64,000 nt of DNA. It comes from Catenaria anguillulae PL171 (Eukaryota; Blastocladiomycota; Blastocladiomycetes; Blastocladiales; Catenariaceae). A model generated the notes under the pieces. The model was not told where the DNA came from, did not search any database, and was given only the letters and a program-made list of their open reading frames with translations. The stretch spans positions 186,001-250,000 of the forward strand of contig MCFL01000008.1 in the NCBI GenBank assembly GCA_002102555.1, written 5' to 3'. A program made the translations under genes and the position numbers. Positions 1-11,696 of the stretch are shown piece after piece (the first letter of the stretch is position 1; the number at the start of each line of letters is the position of its first letter).

Positions 1-1613
1 GCAAATGCGGCACTGGCAAAGGCCGGATTGCCGGCCATGGTTGTTCCACCGACATCCACTTCGGCGCTCTCACATTCAAACAACGCACTCGCACTGCTTC
101 CATTACTTGGCTCATCCTCCTCGGGATCCAATCCAAACCTCATCTTTGGTGCCTCGCCCAATAACGCACCTCTTGGCCCGCTCGGCCTCGCATCTACGTC
201 CTCGGGCCTACTTGGCTCGCCGCCGCGTCCGGGTGCCGCCTCGCCATCGCCAGCGACGCGCACTTCGCACTTGCGTGGCCAAGTCGACCCAACGACCTTG
301 CCCGAGTGGCAGCGCGAAGCGCTCGCGAAGAAGCACGCAGAGCAGGTGCGTGCGGCGGCGGCGTTGAAGGAGCAGATTGAGGCCAAAGAGCGCGCAAAGG
401 CAGAACAGGTGGCAAGAGAGCGCGAGGAGGAGGCCAGAGAGGTGGCGAGGTTGGAGGCTGAGAGGAAAGAGTTGGAGGAGAGGCATCGCAGGGAGAGGGA
501 AGAGGAGATGGAGCGCAAGCGTGCCGAGGAGGAGGAAAAGAACAAGAAGCATAAGGCCAAGCGGGACGAGATGGAAAAGAGTGGAGGGAAGGCGGCTGAG
601 GACAAGTTGAGGGCAAAGGCTGAGGAGGAGGCACTCAAGAGGAGGAACAAGCATGTGGCAAGAAGAGCCAAGAGTGGGGAAGATGGAGGAGAGGATGAGG
701 TACATACTGACTTCTCAATCGACAAAGCCCTTCTGACATTGACTTTTCATATGGCTATGTGTGCGTAGGAACCAGCATTTCGCCCGCAGCCCCCGCCACC
801 AGCAGTCCCATTCCGATCCTCATCGCCGCCCATCCCGACCGTCCAAAAGCTGCTCGCAAAAACTGGCGGCATTCCCATTGACCCATTCCCATCCCCTTCT
901 GCCGCAGCAACAACATCCATACCAGAACCATTTCGCACATCGTCGCCACCGCTCCCTGCGCAAGTCGCCGCTGCGGCAGCCGCTGCCGCCAGTGCGCCGC
1001 CCGCTTCAAAACCGGCTGTTGTTGTTCTTGAGCGCGGCGTCACCCGAGCTCCATCGGCAACCATTCGCCGGCGACCCAGCTCGGCTCAGCTGCAGCAACA
1101 AAGTCAATCCCAACCATCTGGTCCGACTGAAACGCCAAGCGTGTTTGACAGATTACAAGACCTGCGTCGCGAGCTCATGATGGAGCAGCAGCGCGTCGGG
1201 AAAGACCTGAATGGATCGAGTTTGGTAAGTCAGGCGGTCGGGTTGCCCACGGCCCACCGGCAACGGTGGCAGCCGTGCCCTCGTCACTGGGCTTGATTCA
1301 GTCCGAGTCCAGGTTTGTTGCAGTTCCGTCAGACTCACACCCAAATGTGCGTGGATTCCGCGCCGAGTGCAGCAACGCCTAGAGTCACCTTCCAAGCTGG
1401 ACCAAGACCGAGTTCTCGCGGGTCGTCGCTCAACTTGGATGCGCTGGAGAGGGTGAATGCGGCTCGGCTTCAACGGCTCAAGGTACTGTGCCACTCATGA
1501 TCTTTCGTTGCATTTCTTGGCTGACACTCGATTTCAACTGGCAGGCGTTGGAGAATGCAGATGCACATGCGAGCAATGATGCGCTGCTCGCCGACTTTTT
1601 GCTGTCCAAGTAA
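1..1613 (+). CDS. Coiled-coil protein, 5' partial, four exons
   Basis: The frame is open from base 1, so the start probably lies outside the window; the first ATG inside is at 28. I read exons 1-699, 769-1224, 1324-1482 and 1545-1613, all phase 0, with introns starting gtacat, gtaagt and gtactg and ending tag, cag and cag. The product is Ser/Pro/Ala-rich, then has a long charged coiled coil (roughly residues 95-230, many Glu, Arg, Lys), then another Pro/Ala-rich region and a short helical C-terminus ending LLADFLLSK. The segment ALKEQIEAKERAKAEQ resembles motifs of centrosome/axoneme coiled-coil proteins such as CSPP1 or CCDC66; this is only a resemblance. The acceptor at 1323 is the least certain, because another frame across 1269-1370 also looks protein-like before it hits a stop. 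Confidence 0.6.
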
Positions 1614-1879
1614 CTGACTTTTGCGTTGCACATGTGTCGAATGCCTTTTGACTTTGAATCCTCGTGATGATAAACTTTTCAATTGAATACCGTTTCTGCT
1701 TGAGGAGGGGTTGTGGAGCACAACGAGCATTTTACAACCCGATGCAATGAGGAGGAACGTGAACTGCGAACGGTTGTTGGCTCAATGCCCTCGTCTCCGA
1801 CAATTGGGCGATTAAAGCCATGCAAACATGACTGAATACTACTGCCGCTTGCCACGCGTTCACCGACACAGCGAATACA

Positions 1880-2207
1880 TCGTCGGCCGTGTCCGCCCTC
1901 CCGCTCAACGTCGTCGAGCTCATCATTGTCACCGTCCCATCATTGTGTCCGGCCGTTACTCCACAGCAGCGCGGGAGACCAACCGATTTCGTCATGCTTT
2001 GCGCGTTCGGGGTTCAAGAAAGGCGGACAAGGACATTGCTCACCCGGTTCACGTTGCGTGCCGCTTTGGGCAACTCAAGTTTGCGCGTGCCATCCACATC
2101 AAGTATGGGGCCACAGATTTCTCATCGACCTTGATGTTTCATGGTTTTATACGAGCGTCATCGAAAACAACCGGCCAGTGGAGGTGAGATGGTGGCTTCA
2201 GCACTGA
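1880..2207 (+). pseudogene. Class B WW-repeat gene relic, internally deleted
   Basis: Pieces of a class B gene occur in three frames within about 330 bp. The N-terminal F-box-like part (SALPLNVVELIIVTVPS, near 1890) is followed almost at once by the mid-protein motif TDFVMLCAFG (near 1985), then HPVHVACRFGQLKFA (near 2040, compare ALDVACREGQVSILQ in the copy at 46759), then VIENNRPVEVRWWLQH (near 2160-2207, compare VIQNNQPEALRWCIKF at 11697). More than 300 codons are missing between the first two pieces and at least two frameshifts separate the rest. It abuts the class A gene on the other strand tail to tail. It cannot encode a working family protein. Confidence 0.7.
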
Positions 2208-4435
2208 CACACGGCGTCATCATATCTATGACAACGGGAACTGCTATCCTTGGCTGCCTGCAGGACCCCAGCATCCACACCGCCGCCGTCACTGTCCTCC
2301 GAGCCACCGAAATCATCCTCTTCGGCGTACATCACAAGCACGCCCGCATCATCATCACCATCATCCTCATCATTCACACTTGGCAAATCGTCCAGGCCCA
2401 CAGCAAACCCATTTTCAAATTCGCCACCTGCAACGTCATCACCAAAATCCACCTCGATGTCGACAAATGCGTGTTCGCGAATCTCTACCTGGCGGCTCTT
2501 AACCCATCGGCGGAATCCCAAGTCTCCGCGCTCGCGGGCTGCATCCAAATCCTTTTGGGCCACGTAAAATGGGCGCCCTTGGCTGTGCTGCTTTTGCCGG
2601 CGGATCCAGTCCAAGAACGCGAGGCATCCGACTTGCGCAAGGCGAGTCAGCTCGGATTGGCACAAATGGTTGACGGTATCGGCGAATTGATCGGGCATGA
2701 GGATGTCATGCTTTTCAAGGAATGCAAGCAAGCCGAATTGGCCGTGGTACATGGCGGTATGGAGGCCAAAGTCGGTCAGTGCGCGTTTTGTTTCCGATGG
2801 GTGCGTTTGCAGGCAATACTCGAGCATGTTGAAATCGCTCTTGCTGATGCACAGCTCGACGCAGTGCTCAATCAAGGTCTCGGGCACGTTCGAGTGCTGC
2901 AGAGCCCAGCTCAAAATGTCCTTCTTGTCCACGTGCGACGACATGCACAAGCGATACGACACGTCCACCTCCGGCTCAACGGAAACAAAATGGTCTGCCC
3001 ACCATTGCAGCACGGGCAGATGGGGTGTATCCAGCGCACTGAGTGATGGGTACTTGCAATCCTTGCCCGACTTGTTCAGCCACCAATCCAAGACGTCCAA
3101 ATGCCCACCGAGGCTGGCCTTGTCGGTTGCCAGTTCATCGCAAGCAAACTCGATATGTTCACGCGATATCCAATCGAGCACGTCCCGCCGACCATCCTGG
3201 CTCAACATGACCATACCCTTGGCGGAAAAGCGGGTCGTGATACCATGCTTTATCCGCCAATCCAGACACGCGATGGAAATGGAGCGAGCGTGAGCACCAG
3301 GGAAGCAAACGAGCGGACACGGATTGCCCGACCGCAAGCCGAGGACACACACGCGTGGGAGTTCGGGGTGTCGTTGATGTGTGACAAACCACTCGAGGAC
3401 ATCCAAGCGCCCCCCTGCACACGCCCAGTCCAATGCAAACTTGTAGTTGATCTTGAGCCTGAAACCTTGAGGAGACCAAGTCGAGTGATCAAACCACCAA
3501 TCAAGGACATGGATGTTGCCCTGTTCGGCTGCACGATCCACTGCCACTGCGGGCCACTTGATCAGACGCATAGGAGCCGTTTCGAGCTGCTCAACCCACC
3601 AATCCAGTACCGACACATGCCCATGCCAGGATGCCAACTCGACCACCTTGGGCAGCTTTTCCGCAAATGCGGCTGCTCCTCCACCTGTGGCAAATTGTGC
3701 CCACCACCTCAACACGTCCACATGTCCCGGTGCTGCAGCTGCCTCCAAAACCCCCTCCGGAATCTCCCTGACATGCTGCGCGTAATGCCTCATCCACCAC
3801 TCGAGCAAATCCACCCTCCCCTCGCGACTCGCCCTCACGAGCGCCTCGACTGGCGGCCACGCAATCAGCCCTTGCGCTTTCCACCATTCCAGCACGCCCG
3901 TGTTCATGGCAAGCACCAAGTCTGTTTCCACGGCGGCTCGATCACCCCACGGTAATTTCCGCCTGAGCCACCATTCCAGCACGGCCATCAGCAAGGCCGG
4001 GTCGCCCAACTCGGCGGCCGCGTGTCGCGCAAGGTAAAGCTTGGAAGCCTTGCGGTCCGAGAGCAAGCCTGCTTGGTACCATGCGTCTAGGGTATCAATG
4101 TCGCCGTGCCTGGCCGCCGCGCACATGCCCTGGACAGAGTACAAGAGCGGCCGGCGGCAAGTGCCGCGCGTGTCGAGATCAATAAGCATCGGCAAGAGCC
4201 ATCGGGTGTCGGTGTGAGGAACATCGTCGAGTGAGTACCACCACAGCTGGGTGAGGGCGGCACGGGTCACGTCGGGCACGAGTTTGCGAGATAAAGTGTT
4301 GAGTGGCGCATGGAGTAGGTGTGTTGAGCGTGGTGCGATTGGTTGGGTGTGGAGAAGGATGACCGCAACAAGAATGGGCTCGGCAATCTCGACGGGCAGC
4401 TGTGGAACCGAGCAGCATGGTGAAGGAGAGTCCAT
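2198..4435 (-). CDS. Class A WW-repeat (ankyrin-like) protein, 745 aa
   Basis: Single exon with ATG at 4435. It starts with an F-box-like stretch (LPVEIAEPILVAV, residues about 13-25), then the class A signature LVPDVTRAALTQLWWYSLDD (about 53-72), then more than ten degenerate ankyrin-like repeats carrying the VLEWW/VLDWW core. Ankyrin repeats bind partner proteins; F-box segments recruit SCF ubiquitin ligases. That this protein does both is inferred from architecture alone. It is about 55 residues longer than its class A relatives because of a C-terminal tail rich in Asp and Glu (DDGDDD, EEDD, SEDSD) that the others lack. No signal peptide or membrane segment. The true start could also be slightly downstream, but this ATG gives the same leader length as the paralogs. 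Confidence 0.8.
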   Translation of the reverse strand: MDSPSPCCSVPQLPVEIAEPILVAVILLHTQPIAPRSTHLLHAPLNTLSRKLVPDVTRAALTQLWWYSLDDVPHTDTRWLLPMLIDLDTRGTCRRPLLYSVQGMCAAARHGDIDTLDAWYQAGLLSDRKASKLYLARHAAAELGDPALLMAVLEWWLRRKLPWGDRAAVETDLVLAMNTGVLEWWKAQGLIAWPPVEALVRASREGRVDLLEWWMRHYAQHVREIPEGVLEAAAAPGHVDVLRWWAQFATGGGAAAFAEKLPKVVELASWHGHVSVLDWWVEQLETAPMRLIKWPAVAVDRAAEQGNIHVLDWWFDHSTWSPQGFRLKINYKFALDWACAGGRLDVLEWFVTHQRHPELPRVCVLGLRSGNPCPLVCFPGAHARSISIACLDWRIKHGITTRFSAKGMVMLSQDGRRDVLDWISREHIEFACDELATDKASLGGHLDVLDWWLNKSGKDCKYPSLSALDTPHLPVLQWWADHFVSVEPEVDVSYRLCMSSHVDKKDILSWALQHSNVPETLIEHCVELCISKSDFNMLEYCLQTHPSETKRALTDFGLHTAMYHGQFGLLAFLEKHDILMPDQFADTVNHLCQSELTRLAQVGCLAFLDWIRRQKQHSQGRPFYVAQKDLDAARERGDLGFRRWVKSRQVEIREHAFVDIEVDFGDDVAGGEFENGFAVGLDDLPSVNDEDDGDDDAGVLVMYAEEDDFGGSEDSDGGGVDAGVLQAAKDSSSRCHRYDDAVCQC

Positions 4436-4909
4436 TGCGGTGGGTTACATTCGCTGGAACGAAATACAACGTGCGGAATCGGATAGTGAGCTGATTCTTA
4501 ATCTCGACGTGTACCGTCGCTCACATGCTTCCCACACGACGAGTGGCCTCAGTCTCGCGCCCAAAACCCGCTACCCGCTGCCCGCTTGCCTAAATGTCGG
4601 AGGCTACATATCTCTGACCGAACGGACCAAGGCAGTGCATGGTGGCCAGAGCGTTGCGGGTTCGATCCTCCGTTGATCCCTCATTCCCTGTCTTATTTGA
4701 AGTTTTCTTTGCCTTATTTGCCCACGTCGGAGCTGGCTGGCTGCCATTGTAAAACCATTTGCAACTCAATGAACAACCCTCGGATCTGTAACATCATGCC
4801 CACCCAATGCATTCGCCGCCTATGTTGCCCATATCGCACATCGACCTGATCCTTGCACACACTAACCACGTCTTGCCCACGCCAGCCCCAACCCAAGTTG
4901 CTGGCGCTC
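4436..4909. other. Intergenic, head-to-head promoter region
   Basis: About 470 bp between the class A gene on the minus strand and a class B relic on the plus strand. It should hold the promoter of the class A gene. It contains an isolated tRNA B-box-like string (GGTTCGATCC near 4660), but no matching A box or foldable cloverleaf. No open frame with recognisable content. Confidence 0.5.
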
Positions 4910-6270
4910 ATGGTGGCCCCACCCTACTTGGTCCGATTGGCCTTCCTCACGCTGCCAACCGCGCCCATTGACGAAATCGCTGATCCATTGCTGTGTGTGA
5001 CTCGATTCGCTCACCCGTCACCCTCGTTTGTGGTTGACGTTGCTTTGCCCATGTTCAAGTCGGTCGCCACCAAGGCGCATGAAGCAAGACACACCATGAT
5101 TGATCGGCTCATCGTTGGACTGAGTGAGGCTGGCAATGTGAACGGGTTGAACAAGTGTCGCTCGATTGGACTGATTGAAGAGTCGACTGCGGCCGTGCTG
5201 AAGCACATGGCGGTCGAGCCTGGATGTGGGCGCGTGCATGTTCTCGTAAGGTGGTGCCCGACGTGCCATTTGCAAGCGAGAGGGCATAGATGGCTGCAGG
5301 GTCACTGGCTGACTGTTTGCGTGCAGCTTTCTGCTCGGGCAGTTTCGGCGCCATAACCTGGTGGATGAACGGCCTGGGTTCTTCCCAGACGTCTGTGAGC
5401 GAGAACTTGGACTATCGCTCGCCGTTCTGGCGGTACATGGTTGTAGTCGGGCATGTGGCGCTGTTTTCTCAAGTGCGCCGGGCTTGGATGCGCTGTTTGC
5501 TCATACGTATGCCGGGCCGATGGACACTGCGAGCGAGTTTGGGCATGTCCACGTACTCGACTGGCTGACGCTGTCCCTACATACAGCCAGGAAGTGAGCT
5601 ACACGCACCAAACATTGAATCGCGCTTTGAACAATGGACATCGAATGTGTTGGATTGGTGGGCACGCAGCGGGTTGCCTCTCGAGTTTAAGCCGGCGGGG
5701 CATTCCGAGGCGGAGGACGCAGGGCACATGGTTGTTGTCAAATGGTGGAACTCATGCCGAATAAACCATGCTCACTTATGTGGCCCGTTCCTACCAGGAA
5801 ACACAACAACCAACAACCAACGTGCACACTACCGATCCTATCACGCTTGCCTCCTTCGGCAGGCTGTCATAATTGTAGCATTCGCGTTGCCCAAAACTCC
5901 AAGACGACGCGATGAATACCAGCCTGCCCATGGCGCTGTGCAAGGCCATTTCCCAGTGTTCTTGACTCGCAAATGCAACGGCAGATGCTTCAAACGGCCG
6001 TTGAACTTGGGCGAGTCAAGGTACTCAAGTGGTTGCGTTGCCGTATTGGGCGAATTGAAAGGAACGAAGGGACCTGGTGGCGGGTGCTGCATGTGCTCAT
6101 GGCCATGTCAATGTGCTGGATTGGCTACTGCGGACTTTTGGCCCGCTGTTTGCCGAGATTTCAATGGACCACATGCGAGCTGTGGGAATCAAGAAACAAA
6201 AGCGTTGGTTACCTAATGGCAGTTGGTTGAGCATGCAAAGGGAATGTGGTCTTGTCTGCAGCTTCGGTTG
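4910..6270 (+). pseudogene. Class B WW-repeat pseudogene, frameshifted
   Basis: Collinear remnants of a class B gene in all three plus-strand frames. In order: SEAGNVNGLNKC near 5130 (compare AEAGNLPLLKHL in the copy at 11697), ASEFGHVHVLDWL near 5530-5570, LDWWARSGLPLEF near 5650, EDAGHMVVVKWWNSCR near 5716 (compare EAGHIQVVQWWNECR), ITLASFGRLS near 5840 (compare IMLCAFGCVD), MLQTAVELGRVKVLKWL near 5985, and CAHGHVNVLDWLLRTFGPL near 6095. The order is that of an intact gene, but single-base shifts and stops interrupt it every 100-300 bp. The N-terminal F-box-like part is barely recognisable near 4910-4980. Conservation of order suggests decay in place rather than rearrangement. Confidence 0.75.
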
Positions 6271-7290
6271 AGTACCTCAACTTGGATTAAGTAGGCCAAA
6301 GATGATTACCTGTCATCCTCAGCGGGTATCATGCATGTCCATCACAACATGCACCCACAACGCCTCGGCGGCGCGACAGTCATCCGCAGGCCTATTTCAA
6401 CACAAACATGTCTCACCTGGATGATAAGAAAACGTGGCTTTCGGCCGTGATCATGTGCGGTATTGCGTTCGTTTGCAGCATTGGCAATTGGGGTGATGAT
6501 GGAACGGCTAAACCTGCTGGGATTGCGGCAAAATGGTGCCACTCACACAATCGCCGTTGTGTGAAGGGTCCCTACTAGTCGCTGTACTCTCCTACCCTGA
6601 CCATATGCCTGTGTCATGGTGGCGAGAGAAAGACGTTTGAAAACGATGGCAAATGTGCGACGTGCAATGGGGGCCATCAGCAGCCGGCCGTGGATGAAGC
6701 CGGATCCTCGATTGTGCAATTGCGTTGGTCTTGACCAATGTTGATAAATACTATTGTCTTCACAACTCACCCTCTTTCGCAGCGACTCGACTTGCACTCG
6801 ACCAAGCGCATTCAACCTGTGTCGGTACATACATGCGTTACATTGGAGCCAGCCAGGTGCAGCACAAGTCCGTTCGTTGCCGGATCAGAGCCCAGCTGGT
6901 GCCTGGCATTGGTTGCACACGCTCCAAGTAATGTTGCTTGCGACCTTCCTGTTTGGACCAAAGTGGTTGAGCACTCTGTCGTTAACATTTCGATGATGGA
7001 GCTAACCACACTACTCATCCATATGGCCATCATCAGATCGCATAGTACAGTCTCACTGACAACCTCACTGCAAAACCAACGGGGCGGACTTGAAGCCAGC
7101 TTTGGTTCTGCCGTTTCGTTTCGTTTTCGATTTGCCCGCCATTTCTCGTTCGTGCTTTTTGTGTTAGGCCCCCGTCGTGAGATTTGCGACTGTGATCGAG
7201 TGATCTGATAGTGATCAGTTGGCTTGGCTCGTCCAACACCACTTTGTGCATTCGATCGGCGAGCCCACTCAGGCTAGGCCAGACCAAGCC
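6271..7290. other. Intergenic, no gene recognised
   Basis: About 1 kb between the class B relic and the ankyrin gene. Short stretches such as VSWWREKDV near 6610 hint that the relic's 3' part may continue in a badly decayed form, but nothing aligns convincingly. The last 200 bp, ending in the ATG at 7291, should include the ankyrin gene's promoter and 5' UTR. Confidence 0.4.
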
Positions 7291-10200
7291 ATGTCCGCTT
7301 CAGCTCAATCTCAAGCTCGAGACGGCCCATGGACTTCGGCGAGTGCTGGCTCCAACGTCAACTCTCACTCGACCCATGCCAATTCCCATGTTAACGTTGT
7401 GCAAGGTCAACTGCATGGACTAGACGCATCCACTCACGCTTTCCGACACTGCAAAAAGCGGCTCAGCTCCTGTCTCCACTGCCGCGGTTGCTCAAGTCCA
7501 AACTTTGACCCAGCGACGTCCCCACGTGCGCGGAATCAGCGATTGCGAAACCCTCTTCTCTCGTTCCCAACGTCTGCATTTGCTCCGTTTGCCCACGCTG
7601 CATTCCCTTCCCTCGTGACCCAATCGACAGCTCAGGCTCAGGCCAACGTCCAGGCTCTGGCTCCAGTTCCGGCTCCACAAATGCCTCCATCCTCGGCAGC
7701 TCCACTTCGGGGCCAAGGCCCAAACTCAAATCCCAACGCTCAAACAGCAACTGCATCCACTTCCCACCACTCTTCGTCTTCAGCCATGGCCACCGCAGCG
7801 TCGTCCAACTCCCATTCCCACTCGCACTCGCACTCGCAACAGTCGCACGCCGACCTTGATGGCGACGACATCCGTTCCCGCTTCCCGTGGTTCTCGGGCG
7901 ACACCCAATCTCCGTTTTTCCCGTCCGACTCGTCATCCATCTCGCAGAACCCACTCAAGGGCGACACCCACCATCGCACTTATGCTGCCACCCCGCTCAT
8001 TCTCGCCGTGCTCGCGGGCAACGTCCGCGCCGTCGCACAACTTGTCTCGCGGTTCCAGCGTGAGGGCACGCTCGACCATGACTTGGAGGCCACGGATTCT
8101 CTGGGTCGCACTCCTCTGATAGCGTGCATCTTTGGAGTCGATACTCTTGAGATTACTGCAGACAATTTACCGCTTGTCTCGCAAGTCCATCCAACACATG
8201 CGGCCATTTTTGATTTGCTTGTCTCGCAGGTCAAGGATGTCCGAGTGTTTGAGCGCGGACATGCTTGCATTCACCACATTTCGCCCTTCATCTTAGCCAG
8301 TACGTTGTATTCCTCGATTGTGTGTCTCCCCTCGTTGCTCACTTGATGCCTCAATAGGTTACCTCGGCAAAACTCACTACGTCCGGCGCATGCTCGAGCG
8401 CGGGTGCCACGTCGACTGTACTGACACCCAAAACGGGACCGCACTCATGTACGCTGCGCGCGACAACCACTTGGCCGTTGTTGAGGTTTTGCTCGAGTAC
8501 AATGCGAGCGTTGACCGCACCGACGACAATGGGTGGTCGGCCCTGGACTATGGCGAAAAGTATGACGAGGTTCGCGAGTTGTTGGAGGCCGCGCCGCACT
8601 TGCCTCTGTCGGACGAGGAGGAGGACGACCACCGCGATGTCAATGATAACGGCGACAATCAAGTGGACGACCACCATGACGACCATGACGAGCAAGATAT
8701 GCGGTCGTTTGAGGCACGCCAGCATCGTCGGGCAACGTCGCCGTCGCTGGAAACTCCACCGTCATCTGGCGTCACTTACCCATCCACTGCGCCTGCCAAT
8801 GCGCCGTTCGTCAAGCACGCCGAACATCATGCCCACTTTCAGCCGCACTTTTCCGAATCGCAATCACCGCACGCATCGGCACCAGCCGTTGCTCCAGCAG
8901 CCGCACCGACGTCACGCCCAGCTCCGCCAGCTCACGGGCATCATCCCATGTCCAACTCGACATCAACAACAAACTCGACGTCTCAGGCCGCTGCAGCCGC
9001 CGCCGACGCCCGTCTTGACCAAATGTACCAAGAGTACTGCAAAGTCGCAGACATGGCCAACTCGCTACGCGCGTCCGAATCGTTCTGGACCGACCGCTGG
9101 CACGAGCTCGCCATGCACGTGCTCGCATTTGTGGATGCCGTCAGCTCGCCCATGGCTCAGGTTGCAGGGATTGCCCGAGTACCGTTGAACTCATTCATGT
9201 CTGGAACAGGCGGCGGTGGCGAAGGCAGCTTGAGCATCAACGACCCCGCCAGCCTCGAGCCACCCACAAAGCAATCGACGCAGACAACAACGCCCGTTCC
9301 ACCGCAACTCGATGCACTTGCTACAGCGCTCGCAACCAAAACAAACGAGGTGCACCAGCTTGCAAGCCACGTGGCCGCACTCAAGTCCAAGCGCGACCAA
9401 GCATCCCATGCACCCGCACCAGCGCCGTCGGACCTGCAAACCCATGCTGCCGACCTGACCATGGCCCTGGCCGACCTCATGCGCATTGAATCGCAGCGCC
9501 GCCGGCTTGCCACGGCGGTTGCCGCCGACCACCAGCGCAAGGTTGCCAGCAAGTGGCGCGCAGAAGCACAAGCGGCAAAGCTTGAGGCCGCCAAACTGCG
9601 TGCGGCTCTTGGCGACGTACCCACGAGCAGTGCGCGCGACGCGGACTGGAAGCGTGTACAGACGCAACTGGGTGCTGTCACAAAGGCACTTGGCGGCACA
9701 CCCGACCCGATTGACGCTTCCCGTCCAGTCTCGCCCACACCCATCACGTTGGCGCTGGACCAAATTGCCACGCGCGTGCATCATCTCGACGCGCAACTGC
9801 GCCAGGTCCGCGAACACAACGTGCGGCTGCTGCGCGAGCTCGACTCAAAGGACGTGAGCGTGCGCCTGCTCGAGTCGCAGGTCAACTGGCTCAAGGTCAA
9901 TCACGAAACAGTTGCGCATCAGCAGAGCCAGGCGTTGGCGCTTCAGGCACACACGATTCATTCGCTTGCGTCGGGAGCGGGTGCCGCTGGATCTGTGAGT
10001 GTAGCGGCGGGAATGACGCCGAGGCGGCCGTCGACGAGTACATTGACGGGAGGCGGCCAGCAAATGACGGACGCGGCGAGGGCGGCACAGTGGGAGGCAC
10101 AGGGACCGAATAGGGCCGCAACGGCGACGCCAGGGAGGCAGGCGCAGCGCGGCGGCGGGCATTCGCATCACGTCCGGCAGGCGTCAGCAGAGTACCCGTA

Positions 10201-10813
10201 CCACCACCATGGTCACCACGAGGACGAATATGACGACGATGACGACCACTCGCTCTCGCTCATGGCCCCAGCACGCCGTCCATCTGCCATACGTTCTCAC
10301 CATGACCAGGCGGCCGACCCACGCGTCCGCATGCCGCGCTCCACGTCGCGCCAACCTGCATCACAATCCACCCCCTCGCCCAATCCATCGCGTCGCCCGC
10401 CAAGCTTGCCCGCCGACATCCACCGGCATCCGCGCCGGTCGTCGCTGGACGCATCGGCATCGCGTGCCGCCGCGCACGCGCGCCACGTGTCATCGGAACT
10501 GTCGCTCGCTGGCTCCTCGTCCGTGCTCGTGTCCGACGACGAGTACTCGTCGTCGATTGCAACGCCTATACGCGATCGGCAGCGGTCTGCGGGCATGGAT
10601 TCGCGGTATACGTCGGTGAGAGCGGCTGCAGCTGTTGGCGCGGCTAGTGCGTCGGTGCCGCAGCGAGCTGAGGTGCCCGAGAGTTTGCGGTCGGGGAGGA
10701 CGGGAAGAGAGGTGGAGGTCAAGGACCGCGACAAGGACAGGGAGAGGGAGAGGGAAAAGGGTGGATGGGGTTGGACACAATCGCTTGCCCGAAAGGTCAA
10801 GAAGGTACATTGA
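7291..10813 (+). CDS. Ankyrin-repeat and coiled-coil protein, two exons, ~1154 aa
   Basis: Exon 1 runs 7291-8299 and exon 2 from 8358 to the stop at 10813; the 58-nt intron has donor gtacgt and acceptor aatag, and the joined length is in frame. The N-terminal 230 residues are Ser/His/Gln-rich (HSHSHSHSHS run). True ankyrin repeats follow (TPLILAVLAGNVRAV, TALMYAARDNHLAVVEVLL, NGWSALDYGEKYDEVRELL), split by the intron. Then come an acidic Asp/His segment, a low-complexity region and a coiled coil from roughly residue 560 to 740, then a Ser/Arg-rich tail. It is an ordinary ankyrin protein, unlike the WW family around it, and likely a scaffold; I cannot name an ortholog. Exon structure before about 7560 is uncertain because a second frame (near 7480-7560) also looks coding. 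A further intron (10804-10885) could replace the last two codons by a short C-terminus ending in Arg. Confidence 0.7.
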
Positions 10814-11696
10814 CGCATATCGTGAGTCGAGCGTTCCTGAACCTGGTAACTGACCATTCGGAACATGTGTGTGAAAGATGTAGATTCGGTCGACGTCGGA
10901 CTTGCGTCGCTAACGAGTCGTGAGCTCTTGTGGACGCCTCCTTTTTCTTGTTGCAACATCTATACTGTTTTCGGCACCAATCTCTTGCGTTCTTCTGGTC
11001 GGTCGCTACCGCTTTTTTCTCACTCGCTTTTCTTCCTTCTCGGTCTTTTTCATGAACCATTTTTCGCTACCATTCTCTTTTGTTGGAGTGCAATTGGTTT
11101 CCTTCGTGGCCTTGCAGGTCTTCATTCTTTTTCACCCCCTTCGTTTCGTCATTACCCACAATCCATCAACCCGTTTCTATCCTCCCTGGCGTTGCTCGCA
11201 ATCAGTTTGTACTCTCCCCGGAACTTTCTGTAGTCCGCTCATGTATATTCCTTAGCTCCTTACCTCTGGTGTTCCGCCGTGGCCTCATGTCTCTCAAAAC
11301 GAACCAGCCACTTCAGACCTCAAACATGGACTGGAGACCGAGCGTCAGACCATATGCAGACATTCATTCTATTGATGACGGCAGCAATGGCTCACTCGAT
11401 GGCAAGACCATGTGGGGACGAGCAAACTTGGGGACGTTGACAGGGGGTCGGGTGATGCATGGACGTGAGATGGAGATGGCTGCAACAAGGGCTAAACCAT
11501 GAGCCAGCTCTTGTACGAAGCACCAAAAGCTCTTGTCAGCCAGATGGTTGTGTGAAACGAGCAGAACTGCCAATGGGCTCTTCTGGGACGATCGCAAGGG
11601 TGATACAAGGCTGAGGGTAGACACAAAAAAAAAGTACGTTCGCTGTACAGTGCAGTATACGACAAACGAACGAGGGTAACAAGAATGAAGTACTTC
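10814..11696. other. Intergenic, T-rich
   Basis: Convergent spacer of about 880 bp between the ankyrin gene (+) and a class B gene (-). The interval 10940-11250 is rich in T and CT on the plus strand, consistent with 3' UTR sequence. I found no conserved frame or repeat. Confidence 0.4.

Noticed and set aside
3101-3955. 284-aa open frame antisense to the class A gene
   Set aside because: Mirrors the repeat periodicity of the opposite strand and has no independent motif.
4640-4690. tRNA-like B box GGTTCGATCC
   Set aside because: No A box at proper spacing, and the T-stem does not pair (gcggg against ctccg).
10865-11255. Hydrophobic short frames that could be a membrane protein
   Set aside because: They follow from T-rich sequence in one orientation; two overlapping frames look equally hydrophobic and no conserved motif exists.
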